Assembly (NCBI RefSeq): GCF_900101835.1
Contig: NZ_FNAF01000001.1
Span: forward strand, 266,361 to 330,360
Source of the DNA: Peptococcus niger
GTDB taxonomy: Bacteria > Bacillota > Peptococcia > Peptococcales > Peptococcaceae
Length of the DNA: 64,000 nt
Direction of reading: 5' to 3'
The position numbers and the translations under genes are program-made. Of the stretch, positions 44,329 through 51,885 are shown piece after piece. Position 1 is the first letter of the stretch, and each line of letters starts with the position of its first letter. The notes below the pieces were generated by a model. That model saw nothing but the letters and a program-made list of their open reading frames with translations, searched no databases and was not told where the DNA came from.

Positions 44329-44337
44329 ATAATAGCA
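44329..44337 (-). promoter_or_regulatory. Extended -10 promoter of the secreted-protein/thiN unit
   Basis: TGCTATTAT on the minus strand, 19 bp before the start codon. The -35 region is weak. Confidence 0.4.
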
Positions 44338-44367
44338 CATGCCCCCAACCGGGCGCAATCCGTATGT

Positions 44368-44395
44368 TTGCAGCCGCCCGTCTGCATGGTATACT
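44368..44395 (+). promoter_or_regulatory. Promoter of the second HAD gene
   Basis: TTGCAG (44368-44373) and TATACT (44390-44395) with a 16-bp spacer and an extended TGG before the -10. Confidence 0.55.
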
Positions 44396-44440
44396 GGTCT
44401 TGGCAATATTATTTTAAGGCAGAGAAGATGGAGGGGTACC

Positions 44441-45106
44441 ATGCAGGCAGCTATTTTTGACATGGACGGAACATTGGTGGATTCCATGCCCTATTGGCGA
44501 CATCATTTGGCCTGTATTTTAGCCGAAAACGGTGTCGACTACGGGGCAGAGATGGACCGGCTGGTCAATCGGCACGGGGCTTTTGATTTGTTGATGGAAG
44601 CCCTCTTGCCCAAGCATCCGGACATTACCCGGACCGAGGTCATTGACCTATACCAGGGCCGGATGCAGGCGGATTACCTGACCCGGATACAGCCTAAAGA
44701 AGGGGCCCTGGCTTACTTATCCTTTTTACGGGAACGAGGCATTGCCTGCTGCATCGCCACCGCTACGCCGCGCTACCTTTACGAACCCATGTTGACCCGT
44801 ACCGGCTTAGCCGATCTGGTTGATTTTTCCATCACGGTTGCGGAAATCGGTAAGGGCAAGCGCGAACCGGATATCTTTTTATATTGCGCCAAGCGTTATG
44901 GCTTGACAGCCGGTGATTGTGCTGTTTTTGAAGACACCCTATCGGCACTGCGCACCGCAGCCCAAGCGGACTTTTACACCGTTGGCGTGGCCGATCCCTC
45001 TGCCGTCGGCGATGAGGAGGCCATTGAAACCTGCTGCAACCGTTACATTCATTCCTTTAGCGAGCTGGCAGAAGCCCCCCTGCCCTTTAGGAGGCACCAT
45101 GGATAA
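44441..45106 (+). CDS. HAD-superfamily hydrolase (beta-phosphoglucomutase-like)
   Basis: A 221-residue HAD phosphatase with motif I FDMDGTLVDSM (6-16), motif II in CIATATPRY, a Lys in GKGKREPDIF (motif III) and VFEDTLSALRTA (motif IV). A helical cap domain fills about 18-85. Substrate unknown; it resembles sugar-phosphate phosphatases. The start follows GGAGGGG. It overlaps the small downstream gene by 8 nt. It is a second, distinct HAD protein from the one after pilT. Confidence 0.88.
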   Translation: MQAAIFDMDGTLVDSMPYWRHHLACILAENGVDYGAEMDRLVNRHGAFDLLMEALLPKHPDITRTEVIDLYQGRMQADYLTRIQPKEGALAYLSFLRERGIACCIATATPRYLYEPMLTRTGLADLVDFSITVAEIGKGKREPDIFLYCAKRYGLTAGDCAVFEDTLSALRTAAQADFYTVGVADPSAVGDEEAIETCCNRYIHSFSELAEAPLPFRRHHG

Positions 45107-45350
45107 ACCGCCTTTACACACCCATTATTACGCCTTGGACGTGGCTGAAGACTGGCAGTCCTTCACCTATATTTGCAAGGAAAATGTCATGGACCAAATG
45201 GACCGCTATAATTTTGCCGCTGCCAATTGGGCTTATACCTTAGAAGACCTGGAAGAAAAAACCTTCAGCATCCTGCTCTTTATTACCGGCGGCGATGAAG
45301 CGACCGTAGCCCAAATGATTCTGGATGCCGAGGCAGAAAAAAACGACTGA
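45099..45350 (+). CDS. Unknown 83-residue protein coupled to the HAD gene
   Basis: A small acidic, soluble protein with no recognised family. It has aromatic-rich segments (HTHYYALDVAEDWQSFTYIC and YNFAAANWAYTLEDLEEK) and a final helix rich in Glu/Ala. AGGAGG lies 4 nt before the ATG, and the start overlaps the HAD stop by 8 nt, so translation is real and coupled. The stop is inside the bidirectional terminator stem. Confidence 0.65.
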   Translation: MDKPPLHTHYYALDVAEDWQSFTYICKENVMDQMDRYNFAAANWAYTLEDLEEKTFSILLFITGGDEATVAQMILDAEAEKND

Positions 45351-45412
45351 ACCGCATGCTGACTTTAAAAAGGCTCCCCTTCCAAAGTCAGCATGGCACC
45401 AGTCGTTTTTTC
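45337..45412. terminator. Long bidirectional terminator
   Basis: A long interrupted inverted repeat: AAAAAACGACTG pairs with CAGTCGTTTTTT, with an inner ATGCTGACTTT/AAAGTCAGCAT helix. It overlaps the 3' ends of both convergent genes and gives T-runs in both directions. Confidence 0.82.
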
Positions 45413-46059
45413 TAATGGGTCACGATTACCGCCCGCATCCCCATCAGGACATAATTTTTCAAAAAAAGCCAGAGCGGCATTTCCCGCGCGCCATTCTGCG
45501 GATCGGACAAGTGGACAGACCGCCAATTGATGCCGTCAAGAACGGCCACGTGCAAGTTGGTATAGGGCGAATAGGATTTATCGCCCAGCTGCCAGGTCAC
45601 GTTAGGATCGCGGCGCGGATTTTTATCGTCCACCGTAATCCAAACCAGGGACGGCTCTCCCCGTTGCAAATGAAAGGCCAGCCGCCAAGGGTCTGTTACC
45701 AGCGGTGCCTTGGCCTTTAAGGGCAGGTGACAATCGTCAAAGTAAGCCTGCGCCGTTCGCGCAATGACCGCCTGGTAGGCGTAATAGCCGTCACCGTAGG
45801 GGTCTCCGACATAGGCCTCATGCGGATCGGTAGTCCCAATCGGGCCCTTGTCCAAATAGTTGTTGACAAGGCTTGCCCCGTCAATGGGGGCCATATAATA
45901 AGACGATACCATGGCTAAAGATACCGCTTCACAGCCATTGGGCAAGGTCGGCAATTGACTTTCATAAGGGACTTCCAATTGCACCGGTCGCAAGACAAAA
46001 ATTGTTCCTAAAATAATCAAAAGCGCCAAGAGGCGCACGATCCATTTCAAGCCACTCAC
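45412..46059 (-). CDS. Membrane-anchored C39-like cysteine peptidase family protein
   Basis: A roughly 215-residue protein with an N-terminal membrane helix (about 5-23, WIVRLLALLIILGTIFVL), then an extracytoplasmic domain like peptidase family C39_2. The putative triad is Cys in LPNGCEAVSLAMVSSYY, His in TNLHVAVLDG and Asp in LSDPQNG. Such proteins are seen in Bacillota as exported peptidases of unknown target. The start is not certain: GTG at 46059 has AGGA 8 nt upstream and is preferred; ATG-like 46086 and TTG 46050 are alternatives. Confidence 0.78.
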   Translation of the reverse strand: MSGLKWIVRLLALLIILGTIFVLRPVQLEVPYESQLPTLPNGCEAVSLAMVSSYYMAPIDGASLVNNYLDKGPIGTTDPHEAYVGDPYGDGYYAYQAVIARTAQAYFDDCHLPLKAKAPLVTDPWRLAFHLQRGEPSLVWITVDDKNPRRDPNVTWQLGDKSYSPYTNLHVAVLDGINWRSVHLSDPQNGAREMPLWLFLKNYVLMGMRAVIVTH

Positions 46060-46150
46060 ACCTTTCTTCCTAAATATCACTGTCATGCTAACATGCTAAG
46101 GATTCTGTGTCAAAAGGCGGTTGGCTGTTTAAAAATACAACGGTTTATTG

Positions 46151-46156
46151 TATAAT
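46151..46156 (+). promoter_or_regulatory. Candidate -10 of the YdcF/SanA gene
   Basis: TATAAT on the plus strand 28 bp upstream of the start codon. The -35 match is poor (TTTAAA-like). Confidence 0.45.
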
Positions 46157-46184
46157 CTGACACAGACCATAAAGGAGGATGCTT

Positions 46185-46928
46185 ATGTCTCAAGACAGTA
46201 AAGCCGGCCGCTTGATCACCGGTTTATTTTCAAAACTATGGCACCTATTTGCAACGATCCTCATTTTAATTTTACTCATTACCACTATTTTTATCGGTAT
46301 TAACATCTACGTTTTAGCGCAAGGCAGCAATAATCTTTGGGCCCCAAACGAATTGGCCGACAAAAATACAGACCTCATCCTGGTCCTGGGGGCCGGTTTA
46401 AATGCCGACGGCAAGCCCAGTCCAATGCTTGCAGAACGGCTGGATACCGCAGCGGCCTTATACAAAAATAAAGCCGGTCGAAAGCTTCTCCTGTCCGGCG
46501 ATACCGACCAAAATTATTACGATGAAACAAAGGCCATGCAGACCTATTTAAAAGAGGCCGGCATTCCTGAAAAGGCCATGGAAATTGATCCGGACGGCAC
46601 CAACACCTACAATTCCGTCTTGCGCGCTAAAAATAAATTTAACGCCCATAGGGTCATCGTCGTCAGCCAGCAGTACCATCTCTACCGGGCTTTAAATATC
46701 GCCAAGACCCTAGACCTAAAAGCTTACGGGGTCCCGGCTGATCAACATCCCTGGGAGGGTCGCCAGGTCTACGAAAGTCGTGAGTTCTGGGCCCGCATCA
46801 AAGATGTCCTGCAAAGCCACAGCGAAAATTGGCCCCTCCTCATTAAAGACGGACTGAACGCCGGCATTGACTGGTCGCGCGACCACGTTGCCCAACCGAT
46901 TTTCAATTTTGATGCCAAGAAAAAATAA
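46185..46928 (+). CDS. YdcF/SanA-like DUF218 membrane protein
   Basis: A 247-residue protein with one N-terminal membrane helix (about 22-47) and a DUF218 domain: DLILVLGAGLNADGKPSPML, KLLLSGDTDQNYYDETKAM and HRVIVVSQQYHLYRALNIAK are typical SanA/YdcF segments. The family has been linked to envelope barrier function and vancomycin tolerance in enterobacteria; its reaction is unclear. The ATG has AGGAGG 6 nt upstream. Confidence 0.88.
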   Translation: MSQDSKAGRLITGLFSKLWHLFATILILILLITTIFIGINIYVLAQGSNNLWAPNELADKNTDLILVLGAGLNADGKPSPMLAERLDTAAALYKNKAGRKLLLSGDTDQNYYDETKAMQTYLKEAGIPEKAMEIDPDGTNTYNSVLRAKNKFNAHRVIVVSQQYHLYRALNIAKTLDLKAYGVPADQHPWEGRQVYESREFWARIKDVLQSHSENWPLLIKDGLNAGIDWSRDHVAQPIFNFDAKKK

Positions 46929-46942
46929 TGACCAAAGCAATC

Positions 46943-46998
46943 AGCGCCCTAGAGGAAGGCTTCTGCCAGCCAGCGGAAGCTTCCTCTAGGGCGCTCTT
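46943..46998. terminator. Bidirectional terminator after the YdcF/SanA gene
   Basis: AGCGCCCTAGAGGAAG pairs with CTTCCTCTAGGGCGCT, with a further small helix at the tip; CTTTCTTT follows on the plus strand. The convergent DUF554 gene ends next to it. Confidence 0.8.
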
Positions 46999-47001
46999 TC
47001 T

Positions 47002-47676
47002 TTAAACGAAATAACCCAGCAAGCCGCAAATAAACATGCCGGGCAATAAATTTGCTGTCTTAAATTCCTTAATGCCCGCCACCGATAAGCCAATGGCCAC
47101 AATTAAAAGCCCACCGGACGAAGACATGTAAGCAATCACCTGGTCGGTTAAGACCGGCTCTAAAACCCCTGCCAAGAGGGTCAAGCCCCCCTGGTAAAGG
47201 AAGACCGCCGCCCCGGAAAAAGCCACGCCGACACCCAGAGTCGATGCTAGGACAATCGACATAATGCCGTCAATGGTGGCTTTCACAAACAATACGTCAT
47301 AATTATGATTGACACCGGCTTCAAAAGAACCGACGATGGCCATGGCCCCAATGCAAAAAATCAGCGATGCGGACACAAACCCATCTACAAAATTCGAATC
47401 TTGCACCCGCAGGCGGGCCTTAATCGTCATGCCCAAATGGTTTAGGCGGTCATCCAGCCGCAAGGCCGTGCCGATAAGGGCACCAATGGATAAGCCCACC
47501 ACCAGCACCACATCATTCGGTGATTCGAGGGCCATTTTCAAGCCAATCATCATCACCACCAAACCGTTTACCTGCATGACCAGGTTGCGCACTTCCGTCG
47601 GCAGTCCCCGCTTCAAGAGGAGCCCCAAGAGGGCCCCTAAAACGATGGCCCCCGCATTTACAAGCGTTCCCGGCAT
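47002..47676 (-). CDS. DUF554 membrane protein
   Basis: A 224-residue integral membrane protein with about seven hydrophobic helices. GTLVNAGAIVLGALLGLLLK at the start, LSIGALIGTALRLDDRLN, and the SSGGLLIVAIGLSVAGIKEF segment are typical of DUF554 (YdfK/YqgA-like). It may be a small-molecule transporter; the function is not established. RBS GGGGAGG precedes the start. Confidence 0.87.
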   Translation of the reverse strand: MPGTLVNAGAIVLGALLGLLLKRGLPTEVRNLVMQVNGLVVMMIGLKMALESPNDVVLVVGLSIGALIGTALRLDDRLNHLGMTIKARLRVQDSNFVDGFVSASLIFCIGAMAIVGSFEAGVNHNYDVLFVKATIDGIMSIVLASTLGVGVAFSGAAVFLYQGGLTLLAGVLEPVLTDQVIAYMSSSGGLLIVAIGLSVAGIKEFKTANLLPGMFICGLLGYFV

Positions 47677-47747
47677 CCTATCCTCCCCTTCTATACCGCT
47701 GCCCGCAACGATTTGTGGGCTCCCCCTAGGGTCTTCATTGACGAACT

Positions 47748-48407
47748 CTACTCACGGCCCGCCTCTGCTTGCGCCGCCAACCGCTCCTGCCATTCCCGGT
47801 ATGAATAGGGACAGCCGCAATAGGACTGGCGGTAAATGCCTTCTGCTTTACAAAAGGCAATGCTTTTCTGATAGCCAGCTTTTTTCTTAAAGTCATTCGG
47901 CAAGTGGGCAATCCCCAGCTGTTCGCCGATGCTTTCCCCGATGGCGTTGATCTTCTCAGCGTTTTTATAGGGGCTGATGGAAAGTGTTGAAGCAAAATAA
48001 TCAGCCCCGGCTTTTTTCGCCGCTTCTGCCGCCGCCCGCATGCGGAAGGCATAGCAGTGGAAGCAGCGTTCACTGCCCTCACCCAAGTGGGTATAGCCTG
48101 CCACTGCCTGTTGGAAGCGGGTTGGATCATACAGCCCCGTTGCCAGCTGGATGTCATATTCCTCCGGCAAGGCATCGATGACTTTTTGTTGATAGAACAG
48201 CCGCTTGTCATACTCTGCCCGCGGCGAAATGTTCGGGTTATCAAAATAAACCGTGATCTGAAAAAAAGGCGCCAAATAGGCTAAAATGGCCGATGAGCAC
48301 GGTCCGCAGCAGGAATGCAAATACAATAAGGGCCGGCTGCCCCCAAGCCCTTCAATCAACCGCGACAGCTCCTGATCATACCGACGTTTGGATAGATTTG
48401 CTGACAT
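47748..48407 (-). CDS. queH: Epoxyqueuosine reductase QueH
   Basis: A 219-residue enzyme of the former DUF208 family that performs the last step of queuosine synthesis in tRNA, without the cobalamin-dependent QueG. Cysteine motifs for the iron-sulfur cluster and extra metal site are HSCCGPCSS (about 32-40), ERCFHCYAFRM (about 113-123) and SYCGCPYS (about 197-204). It starts 3 bp after the GNAT gene stop. No other queuosine genes are present here. Confidence 0.94.
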   Translation of the reverse strand: MSANLSKRRYDQELSRLIEGLGGSRPLLYLHSCCGPCSSAILAYLAPFFQITVYFDNPNISPRAEYDKRLFYQQKVIDALPEEYDIQLATGLYDPTRFQQAVAGYTHLGEGSERCFHCYAFRMRAAAEAAKKAGADYFASTLSISPYKNAEKINAIGESIGEQLGIAHLPNDFKKKAGYQKSIAFCKAEGIYRQSYCGCPYSYREWQERLAAQAEAGRE

Positions 48408-48410
48408 AGC

Positions 48411-48836
48411 TCACCTCAAGACCAATTCTTTAACCATCAGCACATGCGGGCAATCCTCTTCCATGAAACCCGGCCCCTGCTGCTGATAGCCACATTTTTC
48501 ATAAAAGCCCTTGGCCTGGGCCTGGGCATGTAATTCAACACGCTGGCCGCCTTGGGCCAGTATTAAGGCTTCCGCCAGCGCCATCACCCGCCGTCCGGCA
48601 CCGCTTTTCCGCGACCGCTTGGATACCGCAACACGCCCAATCCGGTAAATCTCCGGCTCATCCGGATTCGAAAAAACACGCGCTGTCCCCACCGGCACAT
48701 CATCATCGTAAACGACAAGATGCAAGGCCAGGTCATCCAGCGCATCAAACTCTTCAACAAAAGCCTGTTCTTCTATAAAAACCGTCCGGCGAATTGCCTC
48801 CGCCTCCGCTGGCATTCCCCATTGTACTTTCACCAT
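48411..48836 (-). CDS. GNAT-family N-acetyltransferase
   Basis: A 141-residue GNAT protein of the ElaA/YjcF kind. The acetyl-CoA binding segment is IGRVAVSKRSRKSGAGRRVM, with VELHAQAQAKGFYEKCGYQ as the last core part. The acceptor is unknown. The ATG at 48836 is preceded by GGGGGGCG. It is the first gene of the gnat-queH transcript. Confidence 0.88.
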   Translation of the reverse strand: MVKVQWGMPAEAEAIRRTVFIEEQAFVEEFDALDDLALHLVVYDDDVPVGTARVFSNPDEPEIYRIGRVAVSKRSRKSGAGRRVMALAEALILAQGGQRVELHAQAQAKGFYEKCGYQQQGPGFMEEDCPHVLMVKELVLR

Positions 48837-48867
48837 AAAAAACGCCCCCCTTTTATCTCTACTTTAA

Positions 48868-48896
48868 AGGGTAGGCGTCCCCTTCTCCCTTGTCAA
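48868..48896 (-). promoter_or_regulatory. Promoter of the GNAT-queH unit
   Basis: TTGACA (48891-48896) and TACCCT (48868-48873) on the minus strand with a 17-bp spacer; the -35 is perfect, the -10 weak. Confidence 0.5.
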
Positions 48897-48953
48897 GTTT
48901 CTTTTCTATGCATTAGTTGAATTGTAAAAAGACTTTTCAGAAAACATTTTCCA

Positions 48954-48962
48954 TGCTATACT
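48954..48962 (+). promoter_or_regulatory. Extended -10 promoter of the citrate synthase gene
   Basis: TGCTATACT on the plus strand, 31 bp before the start. TTTTCA lies at a 17-bp distance as a weak -35. Confidence 0.5.
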
Positions 48963-48993
48963 GCCCTTATGCGTGAAAGGAAGGATGATCAAT

Positions 48994-50376
48994 ATGGCAC
49001 ACGATTTACATTACGATGAATTGCGCAAACAGATCAGCGATTTGATTGCCTATGTACGCCAAAATAACGCAATCGAACCCTCTGTTTTTGAAAAATACAA
49101 TGTCAAACGAGGGCTTCGTAATAAAAACGGCACCGGGGTTCTGGTGGGCATGACGCGCATCTCGGATGTTGTCGGCTATGCCATTGAAGACGGAAAGAAA
49201 ATCCCTGTCAAAGGCCAGCTGAAATACCGCGGCATCCCACTCGATGATTTGATCAACGGTTTTATCGATGAAGAACGCTACGGCTATGAAGAAGTGGCCT
49301 ACCTGCTCCTCTTCGGCCTTTTACCGACGGAAAAATCCTTGCTGCATTTTAATCAATTGCTCAGCCAGCGCCGTAATTTTCCGGCAACCTTTAAAGAAGA
49401 CGTCATTTTAAAAACGCCTTCGCAGAACATCATGAACAAATTGCAGAGCATTATTTTGGCCCTCTACACCTATGATGACAATCCGGATGACGTATCCTTA
49501 GACAAGCTTTTAGCCCAATCCATCGACTTAATCGCAAAAGTCCCCCTGATGCTGGCCTACGCCTATCAAGCCAAACGACATTATTTTGATAATAAGAGTT
49601 TGATCCTCCACCAGCCCTTGATTGACGGCGGTACCGCTGAAAATATCCTGCACTTGACACGTCCGGACTCTCATTTTACCCGTCAAGAGGCAGAAATGCT
49701 GGACCTTTTGCTGTGTGTTCAGGCAGACCACGGCGGTGGTAACAACTCCGCCTTTGCCACCCACGTCGTCTCCTCCAGCGGCACCGACACCTATTCCGCC
49801 ATCACCACCGCCATCGGCTCTTTAAAAGGCCCCCGCCACGGCGGTGCCAACCAACGGGTACACCAAATGGTTGAAGACATCAAAGGCCACGTCAAAGATT
49901 GGAAAAACGAAAAAGAACTGCGCGCCTACCTGGAAAAAATCATTGACGGCAAGGCCTTTGACGGCAGCGGTTTGATTTACGGGATGGGCCACGCCGTTTA
50001 CACCAAAACTGACCCGCGGGCAGAATTATTGCAAGACAAGGCCCGGGCCTTGGCAGAAAAAACCGGTCATGTTCCTGAATATGAATTGATTACAGATATT
50101 GCCCGCCTGACTCAAGCCATTTTGAAAGATCGGAAGGGTCCGGATTACGATATCTGCGCCAACGTGGACTTGTACACAGGCGTTATTTTCGATATGCTCG
50201 GTATTGATGAGGACCTCTATACCCCCCTCTTTGCCGCAGCCCGTATGGTTGGCTGGTGCGCCCACCGCATGGAGCAGGTCATGGACAGCAAAATCATGCG
50301 CCCGGCCTATGTCTACCTGCCAAGCAACAACCTCACCTACACCCCCATCGCAGACCGCCACAGCATGAGCCGATAA
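48994..50376 (+). CDS. Citrate synthase
   Basis: A 460-residue enzyme of the citrate/2-methylcitrate synthase family, joining oxaloacetate and acetyl-CoA. Catalytic histidines lie in QADHGGGNNSAFATHVV and LKGPRHGGANQRVH, and the GMGHAVYTKTDPRAE loop carries the third conserved His. A roughly 70-residue N-terminal extension precedes the core, as in some clostridial enzymes. The ATG at 48994 is chosen over two upstream ATGs that abut the Shine-Dalgarno GGAAGG. Methylcitrate activity cannot be excluded. Confidence 0.93.
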   Translation: MAHDLHYDELRKQISDLIAYVRQNNAIEPSVFEKYNVKRGLRNKNGTGVLVGMTRISDVVGYAIEDGKKIPVKGQLKYRGIPLDDLINGFIDEERYGYEEVAYLLLFGLLPTEKSLLHFNQLLSQRRNFPATFKEDVILKTPSQNIMNKLQSIILALYTYDDNPDDVSLDKLLAQSIDLIAKVPLMLAYAYQAKRHYFDNKSLILHQPLIDGGTAENILHLTRPDSHFTRQEAEMLDLLLCVQADHGGGNNSAFATHVVSSSGTDTYSAITTAIGSLKGPRHGGANQRVHQMVEDIKGHVKDWKNEKELRAYLEKIIDGKAFDGSGLIYGMGHAVYTKTDPRAELLQDKARALAEKTGHVPEYELITDIARLTQAILKDRKGPDYDICANVDLYTGVIFDMLGIDEDLYTPLFAAARMVGWCAHRMEQVMDSKIMRPAYVYLPSNNLTYTPIADRHSMSR

Positions 50377-50392
50377 GCTTAATTTTACAGCC

Positions 50393-50438
50393 TATAAGAA
50401 GAGGGTCCCGCATACTACTGCGGGGCCCTCTTCTTATA
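50393..50438. terminator. Bidirectional terminator between citrate synthase and mrp
   Basis: A 20-bp stem with one mismatch (TATAAGAAGAGGG-TCCCGCA with its complement) and a 6-nt loop, between convergent genes. Confidence 0.85.
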
Positions 50439-50464
50439 TGGGCTCAAAACTCTCAAAAAAACAA

Positions 50465-51298
50465 TTATAAGGCCTCTAACCCAACCACCAGGTCCTTCAA
50501 CCAGGGGGCGTCAACCGTATGGATATTGCCCCGGTCACAGGCTTGTGCCAAGGCCGGATCAATGGGCACTTGGCCGCTAAGTTCGACCTGGTAGTCGCGG
50601 CACCATTGCTCAAGATGGCTCTCGCCAAAGATGGCGTGTTGATCACCGCAGGAGGGGCATTGAAAATAGGCCATGTTCTCTACAAGACCGAGCACGGGAA
50701 TGTGGACCATGTCTGCCATTTTAACGGCTTTTTCTACAATCATCCCCACCAAGTCTTGGGGTGAGCTGACGACAATAATACCGTCCACCGGCAAGGATTG
50801 AAAAACCGTTTGCGCCACATCGCCTGTTCCCGGTGGCATGTCCACAAACAAGTAGTCAATATCGCCCCAGCAGACATCCGTCCAAAATTGCTCTACAGCA
50901 CCGCCAATCATCGGGCCGCGCCATACGACCGGATCGGTATCCTTTGCCAAGAGCAAGTTAACAGACATGATTTTAATGTGATTCGCTGCTTCCACCGGCA
51001 GGATCTCTTGTCCATATATTTTTGCCTTTTCAGAAAGGCCAAACATACGGGGAATTGACGGGCCGGTGATGTCTGCATCCAAGATGGCGCATTGGTGGCC
51101 CTTTTTCTGCATGGCCGTTGCTAAAAGGGCGGTTACCAAGGACTTGCCCACGCCCCCCTTACCACTGATGACGCCAACCACCTTTTTAATTTTTGAATGT
51201 TGGTTGGCCGGTTTTAAAAGACTTTTGGGCCCCTGTCCGGAAGGGCAACCGCTAGCGCAAGAGCTGCAATTGTGCGAGCAATTGTTGTGGTCACTCAT
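50465..51298 (-). CDS. Mrp/NBP35-type Fe-S carrier ATPase
   Basis: A 277-residue P-loop ATPase for iron-sulfur cluster transfer. An N-terminal cysteine-rich leader (CSHNCSSCASGC, about 6-17) precedes the deviant Walker A VISGKGGVGKSLVTALLA (about 42-59). DADITGPSIPRMFG and the C-terminal CPSCGD (CxxC) motif that binds the bridging cluster are intact. The ATG at 51298 follows GGAGG by 8 nt and overlaps the NifX-like gene by 8 nt; the longer frame is rejected. Confidence 0.93.
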   Translation of the reverse strand: MSDHNNCSHNCSSCASGCPSGQGPKSLLKPANQHSKIKKVVGVISGKGGVGKSLVTALLATAMQKKGHQCAILDADITGPSIPRMFGLSEKAKIYGQEILPVEAANHIKIMSVNLLLAKDTDPVVWRGPMIGGAVEQFWTDVCWGDIDYLFVDMPPGTGDVAQTVFQSLPVDGIIVVSSPQDLVGMIVEKAVKMADMVHIPVLGLVENMAYFQCPSCGDQHAIFGESHLEQWCRDYQVELSGQVPIDPALAQACDRGNIHTVDAPWLKDLVVGLEAL

Positions 51299-51701
51299 GC
51301 CACCCGCCTCCAGACCGGTCGTCCTGCTGATGATTGGCGCAAAAGTGACCTTGACCATGGCCGTGGTCATGGTCCGAGCAGCACACGTTCGGATTATAAG
51401 CGAGTTGGCCGGCCAGAAAATCCTCTGCGGCCTTATCCACCGAACCGGTGACGCCTCCATAAAAGTCAATGCCGGCATTATTTAAGGCCTCCTGAGCTCC
51501 GGGCCCAATATTGCCACAAATCACAAGATCAACCTTTAAGCCTTTTAAAAAGTCTGCCAGGGCACCATGGCCATGGCCTGCCGTATCCACCACTTCTGAC
51601 GATTTAACGACCTGGTGGTCAACATCAAAAAGCTTAAAATGAGATGTCCTTCCAAAGTGTTGAAAGATTTGACCCTCATCATAAGTAATTGCGATTCTCA
51701 T
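51291..51701 (-). CDS. NifX/NifB-type domain protein with metal-binding tail
   Basis: A 136-residue protein of the dinitrogenase iron-molybdenum cofactor family. The core (about 1-108) begins RIAITYDEGQIFQHFGRTSHF and has ALADFLKGLKVDLVICGNIG. The tail (about 108-136) is rich in His and Cys, with NPNVCCSDHDHGHGQGHFC, and could bind metal. No nitrogenase genes are present, so it likely handles iron-sulfur or other metal cofactors together with the overlapping mrp gene. Confidence 0.9.
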   Translation of the reverse strand: MRIAITYDEGQIFQHFGRTSHFKLFDVDHQVVKSSEVVDTAGHGHGALADFLKGLKVDLVICGNIGPGAQEALNNAGIDFYGGVTGSVDKAAEDFLAGQLAYNPNVCCSDHDHGHGQGHFCANHQQDDRSGGGWHE

Positions 51702-51814
51702 AAGTCCTCCCTCGTTGAAATCTGCAAAGGCTGTCTTTTACTTGACTGGAAAACAGCCTATCTGTCCATAAATACATACCGTAATCCATGCAATTTTATA
51801 GCTGGTCCTAAGGC

Positions 51815-51866
51815 AAATAAAGCCCTCGTTTAAATTCCATCCATAAGAATTTAAACGAGGGCTTTT
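51815..51866. terminator. Terminator of the SLC13 carrier gene
   Basis: A 19-bp perfect stem (51819-51837 with 51847-51865) around a 9-nt loop, with short T-tracts on both strands. Confidence 0.85.
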
Positions 51867-51885
51867 ATTCTATATTGCAGGTCAC

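Noticed and set aside
43924..44340. TPP riboswitch before the thiamine pyrophosphokinase gene
   Set aside because: The upstream sequence is a coding gene and no conserved CTGAGA-type thi-box motif was seen.
51291..51701. NifX-like gene as evidence for nitrogen fixation
   Set aside because: No nifHDK, nifB or nifEN nearby; such domains are widespread in non-fixing anaerobes.
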